Shown: positions 8,481 to 16,434 of the stretch, piece after piece | Layout: every line of letters starts with the position of its first letter | Numbering within the stretch: the stretch's first letter is position 1 | Assembly (NCBI GenBank): GCA_002385265.1 | Contig: DGDD01000174.1 | Coordinates: forward strand, 1-26,155 | DNA from: Chitinophagaceae bacterium UBA3961 | Lineage (GTDB): Bacteria > Bacteroidota > Bacteroidia > Chitinophagales > Chitinophagaceae | Length of the DNA stretch: 26,155 bases | Reading direction: 5' to 3' | Notes under the pieces: model-generated | What the model was told of the DNA's origin: nothing | Database searches by the model: none | The model's input: only the letters and a program-made list of their open reading frames with translations | Position numbers and translations under genes: made by a program

Positions 8481-9362
8481 ATGAATAAAAAAACAGATAT
8501 TCGTTTTATGCGTGTTTTTTGCTTTGTAATTGTTTTTTTACTGGGGCACGGGTTGAGTGCCCAAAACTTGACCGGAATTTGGCGAGGAAAGCGAACCCAG
8601 GTTAGCGGAGGATGCTATCCGGAGTACTCGTTGGAACTTCATGTATATTATGTGAACAACAACCAGATCATGGGAAATGCATTCAATTTTTTTGATAAAG
8701 AGCATTATACCAAAATCAACTTCACAGGAAGGTACAATCCGGCCTCGAAAAGATTGGTGATCATTGAAAATGCGGTAGTAGAATTCAATGTACCTAATAA
8801 CTGTATACCTTGTATTAAGACGTATGACCTCAATTTTTCAGAAATTGGAAAGCCTAGTTTTGACGGCGAATGGAAAGGCCACGAAATGGGCAATGAAAAT
8901 ATATGCCCTCCCGGGAAAATACATCTAGAAAAAGAATCCCTTCCCGTTTTCCCGGTTGATGTATTTCAGAATGATACTTTAGCTCAACTACAGAAGCAAG
9001 CACAATTTAAGAACCGGGAAAAGGAGATTGTTCAAACTATAGTAATTGACACCAATGAAGTAACAATTGAGCTCTACGACAATGCCGAAATTGATGGAGA
9101 TACGGTTACTGTTTTTGTAAACAACACCATGTTACTTCACAAAAAAATGTTGACCGATCGGCCCCTGAAACTCAGTTTTACTGCATTTCCTAACATGGAA
9201 TATGAAGTAATGATGTATGCTGAGAATTTAGGAAGGATACCGCCCAATACTTCTTTAATGATCATTACTGCAGGAAAGAAGAGATATGAAATGCGAATAT
9301 CTTCGAGTGAATCTAAATCGGCAGTCGTCAAATTCAAATACGAAATAAAAAAGAGTGGTTAA
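8481..9362 (+). CDS. Secreted protein of unknown function, paralogue 2 (short linker)
   Basis: This 293-residue protein is a paralogue of the preceding one. It has a signal peptide ending near LSAQ, an N-domain opening NLTGIWRG with four cysteines (in GGCYP, NNC, IPC and NIC), a short linker without the proline-rich stretch, and a C-terminal domain (about 191-293) with IELYDNAEIDGDT, AENLGRIPPNTSLM and a final FKYE. The 43-base gap to paralogue 1, the shared direction and a terminator only after this gene suggest one transcript. The ATG at 8481 is used; an in-frame ATG at 8508 would give a more compact signal peptide and is equally possible. The last codons (KKSG) lie within the terminator hairpin. 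The function is unknown to me. Confidence 0.85.
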   Translation: MNKKTDIRFMRVFCFVIVFLLGHGLSAQNLTGIWRGKRTQVSGGCYPEYSLELHVYYVNNNQIMGNAFNFFDKEHYTKINFTGRYNPASKRLVIIENAVVEFNVPNNCIPCIKTYDLNFSEIGKPSFDGEWKGHEMGNENICPPGKIHLEKESLPVFPVDVFQNDTLAQLQKQAQFKNREKEIVQTIVIDTNEVTIELYDNAEIDGDTVTVFVNNTMLLHKKMLTDRPLKLSFTAFPNMEYEVMMYAENLGRIPPNTSLMIITAGKKRYEMRISSSESKSAVVKFKYEIKKSG

Positions 9363-9381
9363 TTACTAACCACTCTTTTTT
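9347..9381. terminator. Bidirectional terminator between paralogue 2 and the M28 peptidase
   Basis: A perfect 15-bp inverted repeat (9347-9361 with 9367-9381, 5-base loop) has a GAGTGGTTA core and A-/T-rich outer arms. It overlaps the final codons and stop of the plus-strand gene and lies 17 bases past the stop of the convergent minus-strand peptidase. It can terminate both transcripts. Confidence 0.85.
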
Positions 9382-9398
9382 ATTTCAAATCATTTGAA

Positions 9399-10913
9399 CT
9401 ATTTTCTTGGAAGTTTCTCTGTTTGCTGTGCCGTATTAACTACAAAAGCTGCAATAATAGTGGCGGCCTGTTTCAGATCTTCCGGAATTAGGTGATCATA
9501 AGTATCCATATTCGTATGGTGGGTTCTGGTGTCGTATTCAATACGATCTTGAATGAATTGGAAACCAGGAACTCCGATCGCGTCGAAAGCAAGGTGATCG
9601 GTTCCTCCTGTATTTTGGGCCGTAACAGTACTTGCACCCAACGACGCAAATGGTTGCAGCCATTGTGAAAACAAAGCCTTCACGGCGGTATTTCCTTGAG
9701 TATAGATTCCTCTTATTTTACCTGTTCCATTGTCGAGGTTGTAGTAGGCACTGATCTTGTCTCCAAGTGCATTGAATTTTTTGGTTGTGGTATCGGTAAA
9801 ATGGTTTTTTACATAATTTCTTGAACCATGTAAACCTTGCTCCTCTCCTCCCCATAAGCAGATCCTGATGGTTCTCTTAGGTTGCAATCCAATTGCTTTT
9901 ACAATACGAATGACTTCCATCATTACAGCACATCCTGCAGCATTGTCTGTTGCTCCTGTTGCTGCATGCCATGAATCGAGGTGACCACCAATGATCACCA
10001 ATTCATCTTTCAACTTAGGATCTGTGCCTTTTATTTCAGCAACAACATTGTAACCTTGTGTATCTTCAGTATGAAAGGCTACTGCCACTTCTGTTTCTAG
10101 TTTAACCGGAATGTTTCTAGAAGCCAAACGGTATATGGTCATATAATCTTCATACGCAATGGCAATGTCCAGAAAATTCTCTGGGGCATTTGCTGTGTAA
10201 GCACCTCCGCCAGAAACGAACAAGGTTCCGTCTTTTCCATTGGGAGCTGCGCTCAAGATGGCAATGGCCCCCTCAGCTTTTGCGAATTCTTTTATCTTAT
10301 TAACGTTAAACATTGGAGGGCGTCCATTAAAATTTCCTCTTTGACCGTTTCCACCGGTTGAGGCAGGTGGTGTAAACCCGGCCATTTTTGAAAGCGCTTC
10401 CTCTGTAAAGCGGTCCGCATCGGGCTTAAAGCTTTGCTTTAAAGAATCTGTTCTAGGAACAATTATGATTTTACCTTTCAATTTACCTGCATACGCTTGT
10501 AATTGAATAGAGTCTTTTGCATCCACTACTATTACTTCTGCCTTCTTTAATCCTTTTGTGCCGCTGCACCATGCTTTTGGAAATGCAATAATAGGTTTGT
10601 AATAAGGGGCTGTAATTGCCAAATATGACTTTTTCAACTCCCATCCTTTACCCCATTCACCCCAGGATTCCAGATTTGCCTCAAGACCCCATTCTTGAAG
10701 TTTTGCTTTGGCCCAATTAGCAGCTTTTAAATAATTGGGGGAGTTGTTCAAACGAGGCCCGTTCACGTCTGTTAAATAGAATGCATGCTCCATTACTTTG
10801 GAATTTTGCATTCCCTCCAACTTGATTTTTTCGACCAGTGCCTGATCAACCTCTTGTGCTTCTAAGGAAATCATGGCAGTGAGGAGTGCCAATGACAAAA
10901 AGATTTTTCTCAT
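9399..10913 (-). CDS. Secreted M28-family metallopeptidase
   Basis: This 504-residue zinc peptidase is probably an aminopeptidase or carboxypeptidase acting outside the cytoplasm. It has a signal peptide (MRKIFLSLALLTAMISLEAQ), then a region with an inserted protease-associated-type segment (about 130-270), then the M28 catalytic domain. The two-zinc ligands are visible: His311 (GGHLDSW), Asp323 (GATDNAAG, bridging), Glu358 with catalytic Glu357 (WGGEEQGLHG), Asp394 (YNLDNGTG) and His466 (THHTNMD). No key residue is missing. It is the last gene of the minus-strand series, 73 bases after the MFS gene. That gap contains a perfect GACCTAGGTC palindrome (10955-10964) but no convincing promoter, so cotranscription with the transporter is open. 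The substrate cannot be told from sequence. Confidence 0.93.
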   Translation of the reverse strand: MRKIFLSLALLTAMISLEAQEVDQALVEKIKLEGMQNSKVMEHAFYLTDVNGPRLNNSPNYLKAANWAKAKLQEWGLEANLESWGEWGKGWELKKSYLAITAPYYKPIIAFPKAWCSGTKGLKKAEVIVVDAKDSIQLQAYAGKLKGKIIIVPRTDSLKQSFKPDADRFTEEALSKMAGFTPPASTGGNGQRGNFNGRPPMFNVNKIKEFAKAEGAIAILSAAPNGKDGTLFVSGGGAYTANAPENFLDIAIAYEDYMTIYRLASRNIPVKLETEVAVAFHTEDTQGYNVVAEIKGTDPKLKDELVIIGGHLDSWHAATGATDNAAGCAVMMEVIRIVKAIGLQPKRTIRICLWGGEEQGLHGSRNYVKNHFTDTTTKKFNALGDKISAYYNLDNGTGKIRGIYTQGNTAVKALFSQWLQPFASLGASTVTAQNTGGTDHLAFDAIGVPGFQFIQDRIEYDTRTHHTNMDTYDHLIPEDLKQAATIIAAFVVNTAQQTEKLPRK

Positions 10914-10986
10914 GAATTAGTTGTTTTGGTGTTGGAAACTAAAACAAAATTCATGACCTAGGTCCTTAAAAAGGATGAATGGATTG

Positions 10987-12225
10987 TTAGTTCCAAGAAA
11001 TGCTTTTGGAAGCATCTATTTTGAACCATATAAGGGAACCCATGAATACAATCCCCCCTACTAACATAACAGGAATATGGTAACCATACGCTGTGGCGAG
11101 GTATCCGAATGCGACGGTACTAAAATAAGCTCCAGTAAGCCCTGCTGTATTCATCGTTCCTGATATAGTACCACTGCGATGCCCGCCAATATCCATAGAA
11201 ACGGCCCAAGCAACAGGAGCTGTAACATCCATGGCTGCCATACCAAGCCCCAATAAGACAATTGACAAAGTGTTGTTTTCGGTAAGTGCAGCAGCAATTA
11301 TGGAGAGTCCGGAAATGGCCAAACCGATCATTGGCACCAATCTGCGTCCTTTTGTTTTGCCATATCGTAAAACGGCCTTATCGCTTAGGAAGCCGCCAAA
11401 AAAACATCCCATAGCAGCTAACAGATAGGGAACGGAAGCCGCCCACAGGAGGTTTTGTTCTGAGATATTTCTGCCTTTTGTTAAGTAGGTATGAAACCAG
11501 CTTTGAAAAAAGTAGGCTCCAATAGCATAGCAGAAATACATAGATAACAGAAAAAGCAAGTTGGAGTCCTTGAATATCTTCCAATATGATTTGCCTTCAG
11601 AATGGGACTCGATTGAGCGGTGTTCTTTGATAATTGTAAGTTCCTCGGCACTGATTTTAGGATCGTCTTCAGGTCGTTCTTTGTGCCAAATGATCCAGAA
11701 AACCACCCAAATAAAACCCAAGGCGCCTAAGAAATAGAAGGAAGACTGCCAGCCATATCTTGATTGAATAGGAATTACAACGAATGGTGTAAGTGCAGCG
11801 CCTATTCTAGAAGCCCCCCAAATTACAGCTTGTGCTCTTCCGCGCTCGATGGCTGGAAACCATTTGGAGAGTACTATTGAACTATTGGGATATGCGCCTG
11901 CCTCTCCTACTCCAAACAAAAAACGCACTATAAGCATAACAGCAAACGTAGAGGCGGTGCCTGTCAATATCGTAAAAACAGACCACCAAATTACTACGCG
12001 GGCCAATGTTTTTTTTGCACCGTGTTTATCACCAAGAAAACCGGTTGGAACCTCAAAAGCCGCATAAGCAATAGTAAAGACACCCAAAATCCACCCCCAT
12101 TGAACCGGAGTTAAACCGAGTTCGTTCATGATTGATTTACTGGCTGTAGAAATGGCAATCCGATCTAGGAAAGTAATCATTGACAAAACTGCCAATACAA
12201 GCAGTACTTGATTCCGTTTAAGCAT
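10987..12225 (-). CDS. MFS transporter, ACS (anion:cation symporter) type
   Basis: A 412-residue inner-membrane transporter with about 12 hydrophobic segments. Helix 1 carries FLDRIAISTAS. The loop after helix 2 has GDKHGAKKT, an MFS motif-A variant of the GDRxGxRR type. Helix 4 carries GVGEAGAYPNSS, a sequence characteristic of the ACS subfamily that imports hexuronates, aldonates and other organic anions. The length is typical. The substrate is not determinable; a sugar acid would be the usual guess for this subfamily. It lies 79 bases downstream of the DUF2851 gene and 73 bases upstream of the M28 peptidase, all in the same direction. A 7-2-7 inverted repeat 44-59 bases upstream could be an operator. 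Confidence 0.9.
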   Translation of the reverse strand: MLKRNQVLLVLAVLSMITFLDRIAISTASKSIMNELGLTPVQWGWILGVFTIAYAAFEVPTGFLGDKHGAKKTLARVVIWWSVFTILTGTASTFAVMLIVRFLFGVGEAGAYPNSSIVLSKWFPAIERGRAQAVIWGASRIGAALTPFVVIPIQSRYGWQSSFYFLGALGFIWVVFWIIWHKERPEDDPKISAEELTIIKEHRSIESHSEGKSYWKIFKDSNLLFLLSMYFCYAIGAYFFQSWFHTYLTKGRNISEQNLLWAASVPYLLAAMGCFFGGFLSDKAVLRYGKTKGRRLVPMIGLAISGLSIIAAALTENNTLSIVLLGLGMAAMDVTAPVAWAVSMDIGGHRSGTISGTMNTAGLTGAYFSTVAFGYLATAYGYHIPVMLVGGIVFMGSLIWFKIDASKSISWN

Positions 12226-12268
12226 AAAACAAGATACTTATTAATTAATAATTAAGAATCAAGAACTA

Positions 12269-12284
12269 ATAGTTCGAGAACTAT
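12269..12284. promoter_or_regulatory. Inverted repeat upstream of the MFS gene, possible operator
   Basis: The palindrome ATAGTTC-GA-GAACTAT (7-bp arms, 2-base centre) lies 44-59 bases upstream of the transporter ATG, where an operator would sit. A third half-site (GAACT, 12263-12267) pairs with the first arm across AAT. The position suggests a regulator site. It lacks a T-run, so it is unlikely to be the terminator of the DUF2851 gene. Confidence 0.35.
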
Positions 12285-12304
12285 AAATTGTGTGGACTTA
12301 GATT

Positions 12305-13597
12305 CTATTGAAAGTTGGGTGCCGAATACTCCGTAATACTTTCTTTCAAAAGAAATTGTCCAATTTGGCAATCAAGGCATCGTCTTCGATCGCAATAGGA
12401 TTTCTTCAAGTGGAGCAAAGCTTGAGAATCGAGCGCATTTTCTGGCAACCAATCTAGCGTTGAAAATTCCGTAATGATCCGGTTTGATTCTGGAGGGAAC
12501 TCGGCGAGCCATTTAAGAGCCTTTTGAAGATATTTCTCATTTTTCATCACTACTCCATAAGCATACATTAAAGGAATGATTGCATTCAATACAATAGTAT
12601 TAATAAAAGTGGCACCTGTTTGTTTAGGACTGTATTTTGACGACTCCAACAGCGTGTAATGGTAATGCCAAAAATCATTGGCTGTAACCTTCAGCATTTC
12701 TTGAATTTGACCTAAACTTGAATCCGAAATAAGTTGATGTAAGCCAAGTTCATGCTCATGAAGGAACTTCGCTAATTGGGCTAATCGAATTTCAGGAAAA
12801 TTCTCGGGACGCATTCGGAGCCGTACAATTGGAATGAATGCGTCCTTCCATTGATACTTCTTTTTTAGAAATTTGTATTCTTGTTGTAATAGAACGATAT
12901 AGGGATCTGTAGAAACGATAGTTAGCAATCCTGCTCTTCCCAATACCAACGATTCCAATTGAATCAAATTTGTTCGATGACGGTTCAGTAAGGCTAACGG
13001 TAAATTTTCAGCAATTCGTTGAAATGCATCTGAATTGAGTTTTGCCCCAAAAGATCTACTGAGGGTTTGCCAAGTCAATTCATCCCAGTGAAAATTGAGC
13101 AGTTCCAATTGGGTTATGAGTTCATTGGATTTCTGAATCAATCTTTCCTCGATCAGTTTGTGCGCTAAGTTGCTTTTAATTTCGTCTGAAATTTTGCGGA
13201 TGCCTTCTCCACAAGGAATAAAATGTTCGGAACGATTCCAAGCAAGATACAAATCGAGTAGCGATTTGTTTAACAACGGTTTTAGCTCAAGCAATGGCAA
13301 GTTGTTAGGACTTGTAGCAAGATCATTTTCCAACACTACATGAAGAATGATATTGTTATACATGGGATCATTTGAATGCTGATGTGCTAGCCAGTCTGAG
13401 GTTTTTAGGTGCAGCTCGATGTTTCCTGCCAACAAAAGGGAATCGATTCTGATCAATGCATTCAAGAAATCGGGGCCTTGATTGGAGTTGAGAATACCAG
13501 GATCAACAATACTTATTGATTCTCCCGAAAACAGGTAAAGGTTTGTATTATTGAAGTACTGTTTGTTCCAAATGAATTGAAATAGTTGTTCATTCAT
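12305..13597 (-). CDS. DUF2851 family protein
   Basis: A 430-residue cytoplasmic protein with no signal peptide or membrane helix. I recognise the family (PF11013, common in Bacteroidota) from the opening (MNEQLFQFIWNKQYF, then DPGILNSNQGPDFLNA), the ELHLKTSDW stretch, and the C-terminal cysteine cluster YCDRRRCLDCQIG. It has no established biochemical function that I know of. The C-terminal Cys-x5-Cys-x2-Cys suggests metal binding, which is inference. It lies 59 bases after maf in the same direction, so it could be the tail of that operon or carry its own weak promoter. No TAnnTTTG element was seen in the gap. Confidence 0.9.
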   Translation of the reverse strand: MNEQLFQFIWNKQYFNNTNLYLFSGESISIVDPGILNSNQGPDFLNALIRIDSLLLAGNIELHLKTSDWLAHQHSNDPMYNNIILHVVLENDLATSPNNLPLLELKPLLNKSLLDLYLAWNRSEHFIPCGEGIRKISDEIKSNLAHKLIEERLIQKSNELITQLELLNFHWDELTWQTLSRSFGAKLNSDAFQRIAENLPLALLNRHRTNLIQLESLVLGRAGLLTIVSTDPYIVLLQQEYKFLKKKYQWKDAFIPIVRLRMRPENFPEIRLAQLAKFLHEHELGLHQLISDSSLGQIQEMLKVTANDFWHYHYTLLESSKYSPKQTGATFINTIVLNAIIPLMYAYGVVMKNEKYLQKALKWLAEFPPESNRIITEFSTLDWLPENALDSQALLHLKKSYCDRRRCLDCQIGQFLLKESITEYSAPNFQ

Positions 13598-13656
13598 GGC
13601 ACTAGGTTTTTTGTAAAACTAGTTGCACTATGAATTGAATTATACTTTTTACAACT

Positions 13657-14232
13657 TTACTTTAAAAGAGCGAGTTGTTGAACTACTCTACTGATGGGTA
13701 GCCCCATTACATTGTAAAAATCACCGTTAATTTGTTTGATCCCGGTTACTCCAATCCATTCTTGTATAGCATAAGCCCCTGCCTTATCAAACGGTTTGTA
13801 TTTATGAACGTAGAACTCAATTTGTTCTTTCGTAAGTGGATGAAACCAAACCTCTGTTTTATTGAAAAAGCTGTATTCTTTCTCTTTAAAAAGAATTACT
13901 ACTCCCGTAATAACTTCATGTTTTGTATTAGCCAATCTGCCAATAGTATCAATTGCATGTTCAACGCTGGTAGGTTTTCCAATAATTTCATTATTTAAAA
14001 CCACCACTGTATCGGCAGCAAGAATGGGTCGACCGGCAATTTGAGCGGAGAAGAATTTCTGAACTTCTAATGCTTTATTCCGAGCAATGAATACCGGAAT
14101 CTGCTCAACTTCAAGACCATCGGGATATTGCTCATCGGTTTCTTTTACAATTATTTCAAATGGAATTTCAGCCCATTCAAGGAGTTGTTTTCTGCGTGGC
14201 GACTGTGAAGCTAGTACGATAGAATTATGCAT
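13657..14232 (-). CDS. maf: Maf-type nucleotide pyrophosphatase
   Basis: Maf/YhdE-family proteins hydrolyse nucleoside triphosphates (dTTP, UTP and modified forms) to monophosphate and pyrophosphate. This 191-residue protein has the N-terminal phosphate-binding motif LASQSPRRKQLL (Ser9 to Arg14), the AADTVVVLNNEIIGKP motif, and DKAGAYAIQEW near the C-terminus. These point to the dTTP/UTP subclass. The length is standard. The ATG at 14232 overlaps the end of the upstream UbiA gene by 8 bases, showing tight translational coupling. KdsC-like phosphatase, UbiA and Maf occur together in other Bacteroidota as I recall, but why a nucleotide house-cleaning enzyme sits there is unclear. Confidence 0.94.
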   Translation of the reverse strand: MHNSIVLASQSPRRKQLLEWAEIPFEIIVKETDEQYPDGLEVEQIPVFIARNKALEVQKFFSAQIAGRPILAADTVVVLNNEIIGKPTSVEHAIDTIGRLANTKHEVITGVVILFKEKEYSFFNKTEVWFHPLTKEQIEFYVHKYKPFDKAGAYAIQEWIGVTGIKQINGDFYNVMGLPISRVVQQLALLK

Positions 14233-15172
14233 AAAACCAGAAGAAAAACATTGATAAAATACCGGTCATCATTACCGCTTTAATCCAATTACTAAGTTGG
14301 TGAAAGTCTTGGGTTGATTTGGCTTTGCTTAATTTTAAAAAAATCAGAAGCAGTGGTGCAATTATAAGTATGGCAGCATAACTGATGGACAGCCACCATC
14401 CAAATCGGATGACATAAAGCTGTAAAATAGTAATACTGGCCATCAATACGATCAGCCAGGTTGCTATAAAAACTTTCGACACACGTACTCCCCAAACTAC
14501 CGGCATCGTTTTACAACCATATTTTGAATCGCCGGCCATGTCTTCAATATCTTTGACTACTTCCCGAATAAGGGAAATGATGAATGCAAATCCTGCGTAA
14601 ACAACAGCCAATTTAAAAACTTTGGCAAGTGCGTCAATGCTTTCCAATCCACCATATGTTACGCTATAGCCGAATTCAGCTGCATACAATACAAATACTA
14701 CCCAGGCAGTAAGGATGGAAATAATGATGTTTCCCGAAAGCAGCTTTTTTTTAAACGTAGTAGAATAAAACCACAGCAACACTACACAGCCGATATTGAA
14801 TAAGCCAAGAAAAATGGTATGACTTAGTTTCCAACCTACGAAGAAACTAATTAAGATTCCTGCAGTAGACATGAGCCAATGCCATATTATAGCCCATCTA
14901 CGGCGAATGATTTTGTCGACCACCAATTTATCAGGTTTATTTATCCGATCGATATTGATATCGAAGTAATCGTTTATTATATAGCCACCTGCAGCAATTA
15001 GAACTGAGGCAAAAACAAGAAGATAAAAAAGATTGGGTTGCAGTCCGATGGGTCGATCATAATGATGATAGGTAGGCACTAAAATAGCATAGTAGAAAAG
15101 GCATTGTGTTATTACGATGAAGAATAAGTTCATCGATCGAATCAATTTGAAGAATGCCATTACTAGTTTCAT
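14225..15172 (-). CDS. UbiA-family prenyltransferase (GGGP geranylgeranyltransferase-like)
   Basis: A 315-residue integral membrane prenyltransferase with about eight to nine helices. The first aspartate motif is NDYFDINIDRIN (Asn67, Asp68, Asp71, Asp75, Asn78). The second is KDIEDMAGD (Asp208, Asp211, Asp215). Together these bind Mg2+ and prenyl diphosphate. Bacteroidota members are usually annotated as geranylgeranylglycerol-phosphate geranylgeranyltransferases by similarity to the archaeal lipid enzyme, but the acceptor in bacteria is not shown by the sequence; a quinone precursor or another polar acceptor is possible. The ATG at 15172 is used; ATG 15160 is an alternative. It starts 11 bases after the KdsC-like gene and overlaps maf by 8 bases, so it is a middle gene of a compact operon. 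Confidence 0.9.
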   Translation of the reverse strand: MKLVMAFFKLIRSMNLFFIVITQCLFYYAILVPTYHHYDRPIGLQPNLFYLLVFASVLIAAGGYIINDYFDINIDRINKPDKLVVDKIIRRRWAIIWHWLMSTAGILISFFVGWKLSHTIFLGLFNIGCVVLLWFYSTTFKKKLLSGNIIISILTAWVVFVLYAAEFGYSVTYGGLESIDALAKVFKLAVVYAGFAFIISLIREVVKDIEDMAGDSKYGCKTMPVVWGVRVSKVFIATWLIVLMASITILQLYVIRFGWWLSISYAAILIIAPLLLIFLKLSKAKSTQDFHQLSNWIKAVMMTGILSMFFFWFYA

Positions 15173-15183
15173 GCAATCAGTTA

Positions 15184-15711
15184 TTATCTGCTGGTTACTT
15201 CAGATTCAGCGTACCAATCGTTATTCAGCTTCATCACTTTTTCAATTACATCTCTTACACAACCCATCCCACCTTTATAAGGGGAGATATAATGCGAGAC
15301 TGATTTTATCTCTTCTACTGCATCGGATGGGGCGGTAGCCAAACCAACCATTTTCATTACTTCAAGATCGGGAATATCATCTCCCATATACAAACATTGT
15401 TTCAATGAAATGTTATTAGATTCAACGAATTCATGCAGAACGCGTGTTTTATCTTTAACTTTCATATAAACGTTGGAAATACCCAAACCATTCAATCTTG
15501 TTTTAACAGGTTCCGAAACGGCACCGGAAATTACAAGAACATGATAGCCCCGTTTTACAGCCAACTGCAAAGCGTACCCGTCTTTGATATTCATTCTACG
15601 AATGAACTCATTGTTTTCAAAAACAAACAGCGTACCATCTGTAAGTACGCCGTCCATATCAAAAACGAAGGTGTTTATCTGTTTAAAATCGTCAAGCAGC
15701 GTCACACTCAT
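15184..15711 (-). CDS. KdsC-like HAD phosphatase
   Basis: A 175-residue HAD-superfamily hydrolase of the small, cap-less KdsC type. It has motif I FDMDGVLTDG (nucleophile Asp18, general acid Asp20), motif II VISGA, lysine motif KVKDKT, and motif IV GDDIPDLEVM. KdsC removes phosphate from 3-deoxy-D-manno-octulosonate 8-phosphate during Kdo synthesis for lipid A core, and size and motifs fit. Close relatives act on other sugar phosphates, so the substrate is inferred. The start ATG is 15711, six bases after the IscX stop. It is followed 11 bases later by the UbiA gene. Being bundled with a membrane prenyltransferase rather than with kdsA/kdsB leaves some doubt about a strict Kdo role. Confidence 0.88.
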   Translation of the reverse strand: MSVTLLDDFKQINTFVFDMDGVLTDGTLFVFENNEFIRRMNIKDGYALQLAVKRGYHVLVISGAVSEPVKTRLNGLGISNVYMKVKDKTRVLHEFVESNNISLKQCLYMGDDIPDLEVMKMVGLATAPSDAVEEIKSVSHYISPYKGGMGCVRDVIEKVMKLNNDWYAESEVTSR

Positions 15712-15717
15712 GAATGT

Positions 15718-15957
15718 TTATTTTTGGTTATCGCGCCATTCGTACACCCAGCTACTTTGGATCATTTCCAAGTGTCCTTCGTTACTTTCTTCTCGCGTTC
15801 CAACAAAGTTAGGAATTTCCAGTACCCATTCCAGAAGATCTGTGAATCGAATTCGATAGATTTTTGCTTCAGAGAACTCGTCCCCGAAACGTTCGTATAA
15901 TTTCAATGCGATGTCTTCGTAATCGCTCCATTTAATGGGTGGTTCAAAATGTGCCAT
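15718..15957 (-). CDS. iscX: IscX-like Fe-S assembly protein
   Basis: A 79-residue acidic protein of the IscX family. The conserved skeleton is visible: IKWSDYEDIALKLYERF, then IRFTDLLEWVLEI, F-V-G, SNEGHLEMIQSSWVYEW. IscX interacts with the cysteine desulfurase IscS and probably modulates Fe-S assembly or iron delivery. It begins only three bases after the stop of an ISC-type ferredoxin gene. The fdx-iscX order matches the end of the E. coli isc operon, but the desulfurase, scaffold and chaperone genes are not present in this window. It is slightly longer than the 66-residue E. coli protein. Confidence 0.88.
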   Translation of the reverse strand: MAHFEPPIKWSDYEDIALKLYERFGDEFSEAKIYRIRFTDLLEWVLEIPNFVGTREESNEGHLEMIQSSWVYEWRDNQK

Positions 15958-15960
15958 ATG

Positions 15961-16296
15961 TTATTCTCCTAAGAATTGAGTTTGGTCTGGTAATAATACA
16001 GTTATGTCGCCTGAACCGGGTAAAAGCACGCACTGGCAGCCCAGACGTGAATTTAATCGCGGATTAATTGCTCGGTCGATAAAGTCTTCTTCTTTATCGG
16101 AAAGCTCTTCAATGAACTGCTCTCCTTTTTCTACATAAAGATGGCAGGTGCTGCAAGCACAAACACCTCCGCAATTGTGATGAAGTTCAATTTCGTTCCC
16201 AAGAGCCAATTCCAGAATGCTTTGATCTGCCTCCACATTGTTCAACGTGATAGGCTCCAGTCCTTTTTGTTCGAATTTGAAAGTTATATTATACAT
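15961..16296 (-). CDS. fdx: ISC-type [2Fe-2S] ferredoxin
   Basis: A 111-residue adrenodoxin-like ferredoxin that passes electrons, usually to Fe-S cluster assembly. Cluster ligands are Cys42, Cys48 and Cys51 in HNCGGVCACSTCH, and Cys87 in SRLGCQC; the extra Cys46 and Cys89 are typical of ISC ferredoxins. I start at ATG 16296 (MYNITFKFEQKG), where the fold begins. The reading frame is open 38 codons further upstream, but that stretch covers the predicted promoter (16315-16322) and has no ferredoxin character. It is the first gene of the compact operon ferredoxin - IscX - KdsC-like - UbiA - Maf. Confidence 0.93.
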   Translation of the reverse strand: MYNITFKFEQKGLEPITLNNVEADQSILELALGNEIELHHNCGGVCACSTCHLYVEKGEQFIEELSDKEEDFIDRAINPRLNSRLGCQCVLLPGSGDITVLLPDQTQFLGE

Positions 16297-16314
16297 AGTT
16301 TCTATAAATCGGTG

Positions 16315-16322
16315 CAAAAATA
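16315..16322 (-). promoter_or_regulatory. Probable -7 element of the ferredoxin operon
   Basis: TATTTTTG on the minus strand (16322-16315) is an exact TAnnTTTG match 18 bases upstream of the ferredoxin ATG. No clear TTTG -33 element is found at the right distance, so confidence is moderate. The S41 protease terminator lies 66 bases further upstream, which fits a new transcription start here. Confidence 0.4.
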
Positions 16323-16387
16323 GGACAAAAACACCTGAGAATCGAGATGGTTTAAAAATGATTCCGTAATTCGGAACAGGCATAAAA

Positions 16388-16416
16388 AAACCGTTGAAAG
16401 CAAGTTTCAACGGTTT
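16388..16416 (-). terminator. Terminator of the S41 protease gene
   Basis: A perfect 12-bp stem AAACCGTTGAAA / TTTCAACGGTTT (arms 16388-16399 and 16405-16416, 5-base loop) is followed by a run of T on the minus strand. It begins 18 bases after the protease stop codon. Confidence 0.85.
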
Positions 16417-16434
16417 AAAAACTTCAAATAGCTA

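Noticed and set aside
10955..10975. GACCTAGGTC palindrome and TCCTT/AAGGA hairpin before the M28 gene
   Set aside because: Short, without a T-run or nearby promoter elements; could be chance, so mentioned only in the gene entry.
16297..16410. 38-codon N-terminal extension of the ferredoxin
   Set aside because: It covers an exact -7 promoter element and the protease terminator, and does not look like ferredoxin.
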